Source of the DNA: Siderastrea siderea
Lineage: Eukaryota > Cnidaria > Anthozoa > Scleractinia > Rhizangiidae
Reading direction: 5' to 3'
Assembly: GCA_964030785.1 (NCBI GenBank)
Contig: OZ034968.1
Location: 53,627,230 to 53,691,229, forward strand
Length of the DNA: 64,000 bases
Part shown: positions 63,844 through 64,000 of the stretch, piece after piece
Position numbering within the stretch: the first letter of the stretch is position 1
Layout: the number at the start of each line of letters is the position of its first letter
The notes under the pieces: model-generated
What the model saw: only the letters and a program-made list of their open reading frames with translations
The model's database searches: none
Told to the model about the DNA's origin: nothing
Made by a program: the position numbers and the translations under genes

Positions 63844-64000
63844 AGCCAAGAACTGGATCCAAGCACAGAAGAGCTTAGGCAGAGCAGGAGGATAACTGCT
63901 TTTCATTTATTGACTTACATACACAACAGGAACTTTGTTTATTTGAAAGTATGAGACATTAATATTTGTAGTTAGTTTTGGAAAGTATAATGATTTTGAG
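63844..64000 (+). other. Copy C 3' UTR, continuing past the window
   Basis: Aligns with the UTRs of A and B (GCCAAGAACTGGATCCAAGC, ACACAACAGGAACTTTGTTT). The polyadenylation signal is outside the window. Confidence 0.7.

Overview
The window looks like nuclear DNA of an anthozoan cnidarian, most likely a stony coral. It has AT-rich introns with GT..AG borders, a secreted collagen-plus-EAR-repeat gene family, Ty3/Gypsy and Penelope-type retroelements, tRNA-derived SINEs, and many terminal-inverted-repeat (TIR) DNA elements with clear target-site duplications (TSDs). The organism call is inference from gene and repeat content; no species marker is visible.

The host genes are three tandem, same-strand (+) copies of one gene: copy A (3' part only, about 344-10200), copy B (21803-40441) and copy C (59621-63843). 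Intact structure, reconstructed by comparing copies: a signal-peptide exon, a Cys-containing linker exon, six short Gly-X-Y collagen exons, a Cys-Cys exon, and one large terminal exon with seven EAR/EPTP repeats (a predicted seven-bladed propeller). Each copy has at least one apparent lesion. A has lost the EAR exon. B carries a 2-nt frame change in exon 2 and Gly losses in a collagen exon. C has lost the signal-peptide core, and its EAR exon has a 2-nt deletion and an in-frame stop.

Most of the rest is mobile DNA, layered so that relative ages can be read. 2407-7010 is a Gypsy element with identical 167-bp LTRs inside an intron of A. 14.1-20.1 kb is a nest: a hAT-like MITE (15552-20052) is interrupted by a 3-kb element with a GAGGG terminus, which holds two further elements, and by a 1.1-kb element carrying a zinc-finger-like exon and a RecQ-like helicase fragment in convergent orientation. 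26.1-32.7 kb is tandem SINE units broken by a second GAGGG-end element (itself containing a TTAA MITE) and by a second Gypsy element whose integrase has an in-frame deletion. 42955-49922 is a 7-kb TTAA-flanked element with long TIRs, split by a TTA-flanked element. 52675-55892 is a Mutator-like foldback element with about 1-kb arms and a 9-bp TSD. 56715-57530 is a 202-bp satellite. 57630-57796 is a palindrome with telomere-type repeats at its centre.

The collagen-EAR genes would encode extracellular matrix-type proteins. The mobile elements explain why the introns and spacers of the three copies differ so much in length. The least familiar features are the family of elements with GAGGG termini, 6-bp TSDs and subterminal motif arrays, and the two-gene TIR elements (helicase + zinc finger; THAP + acidic protein) that survive only as internally deleted copies.
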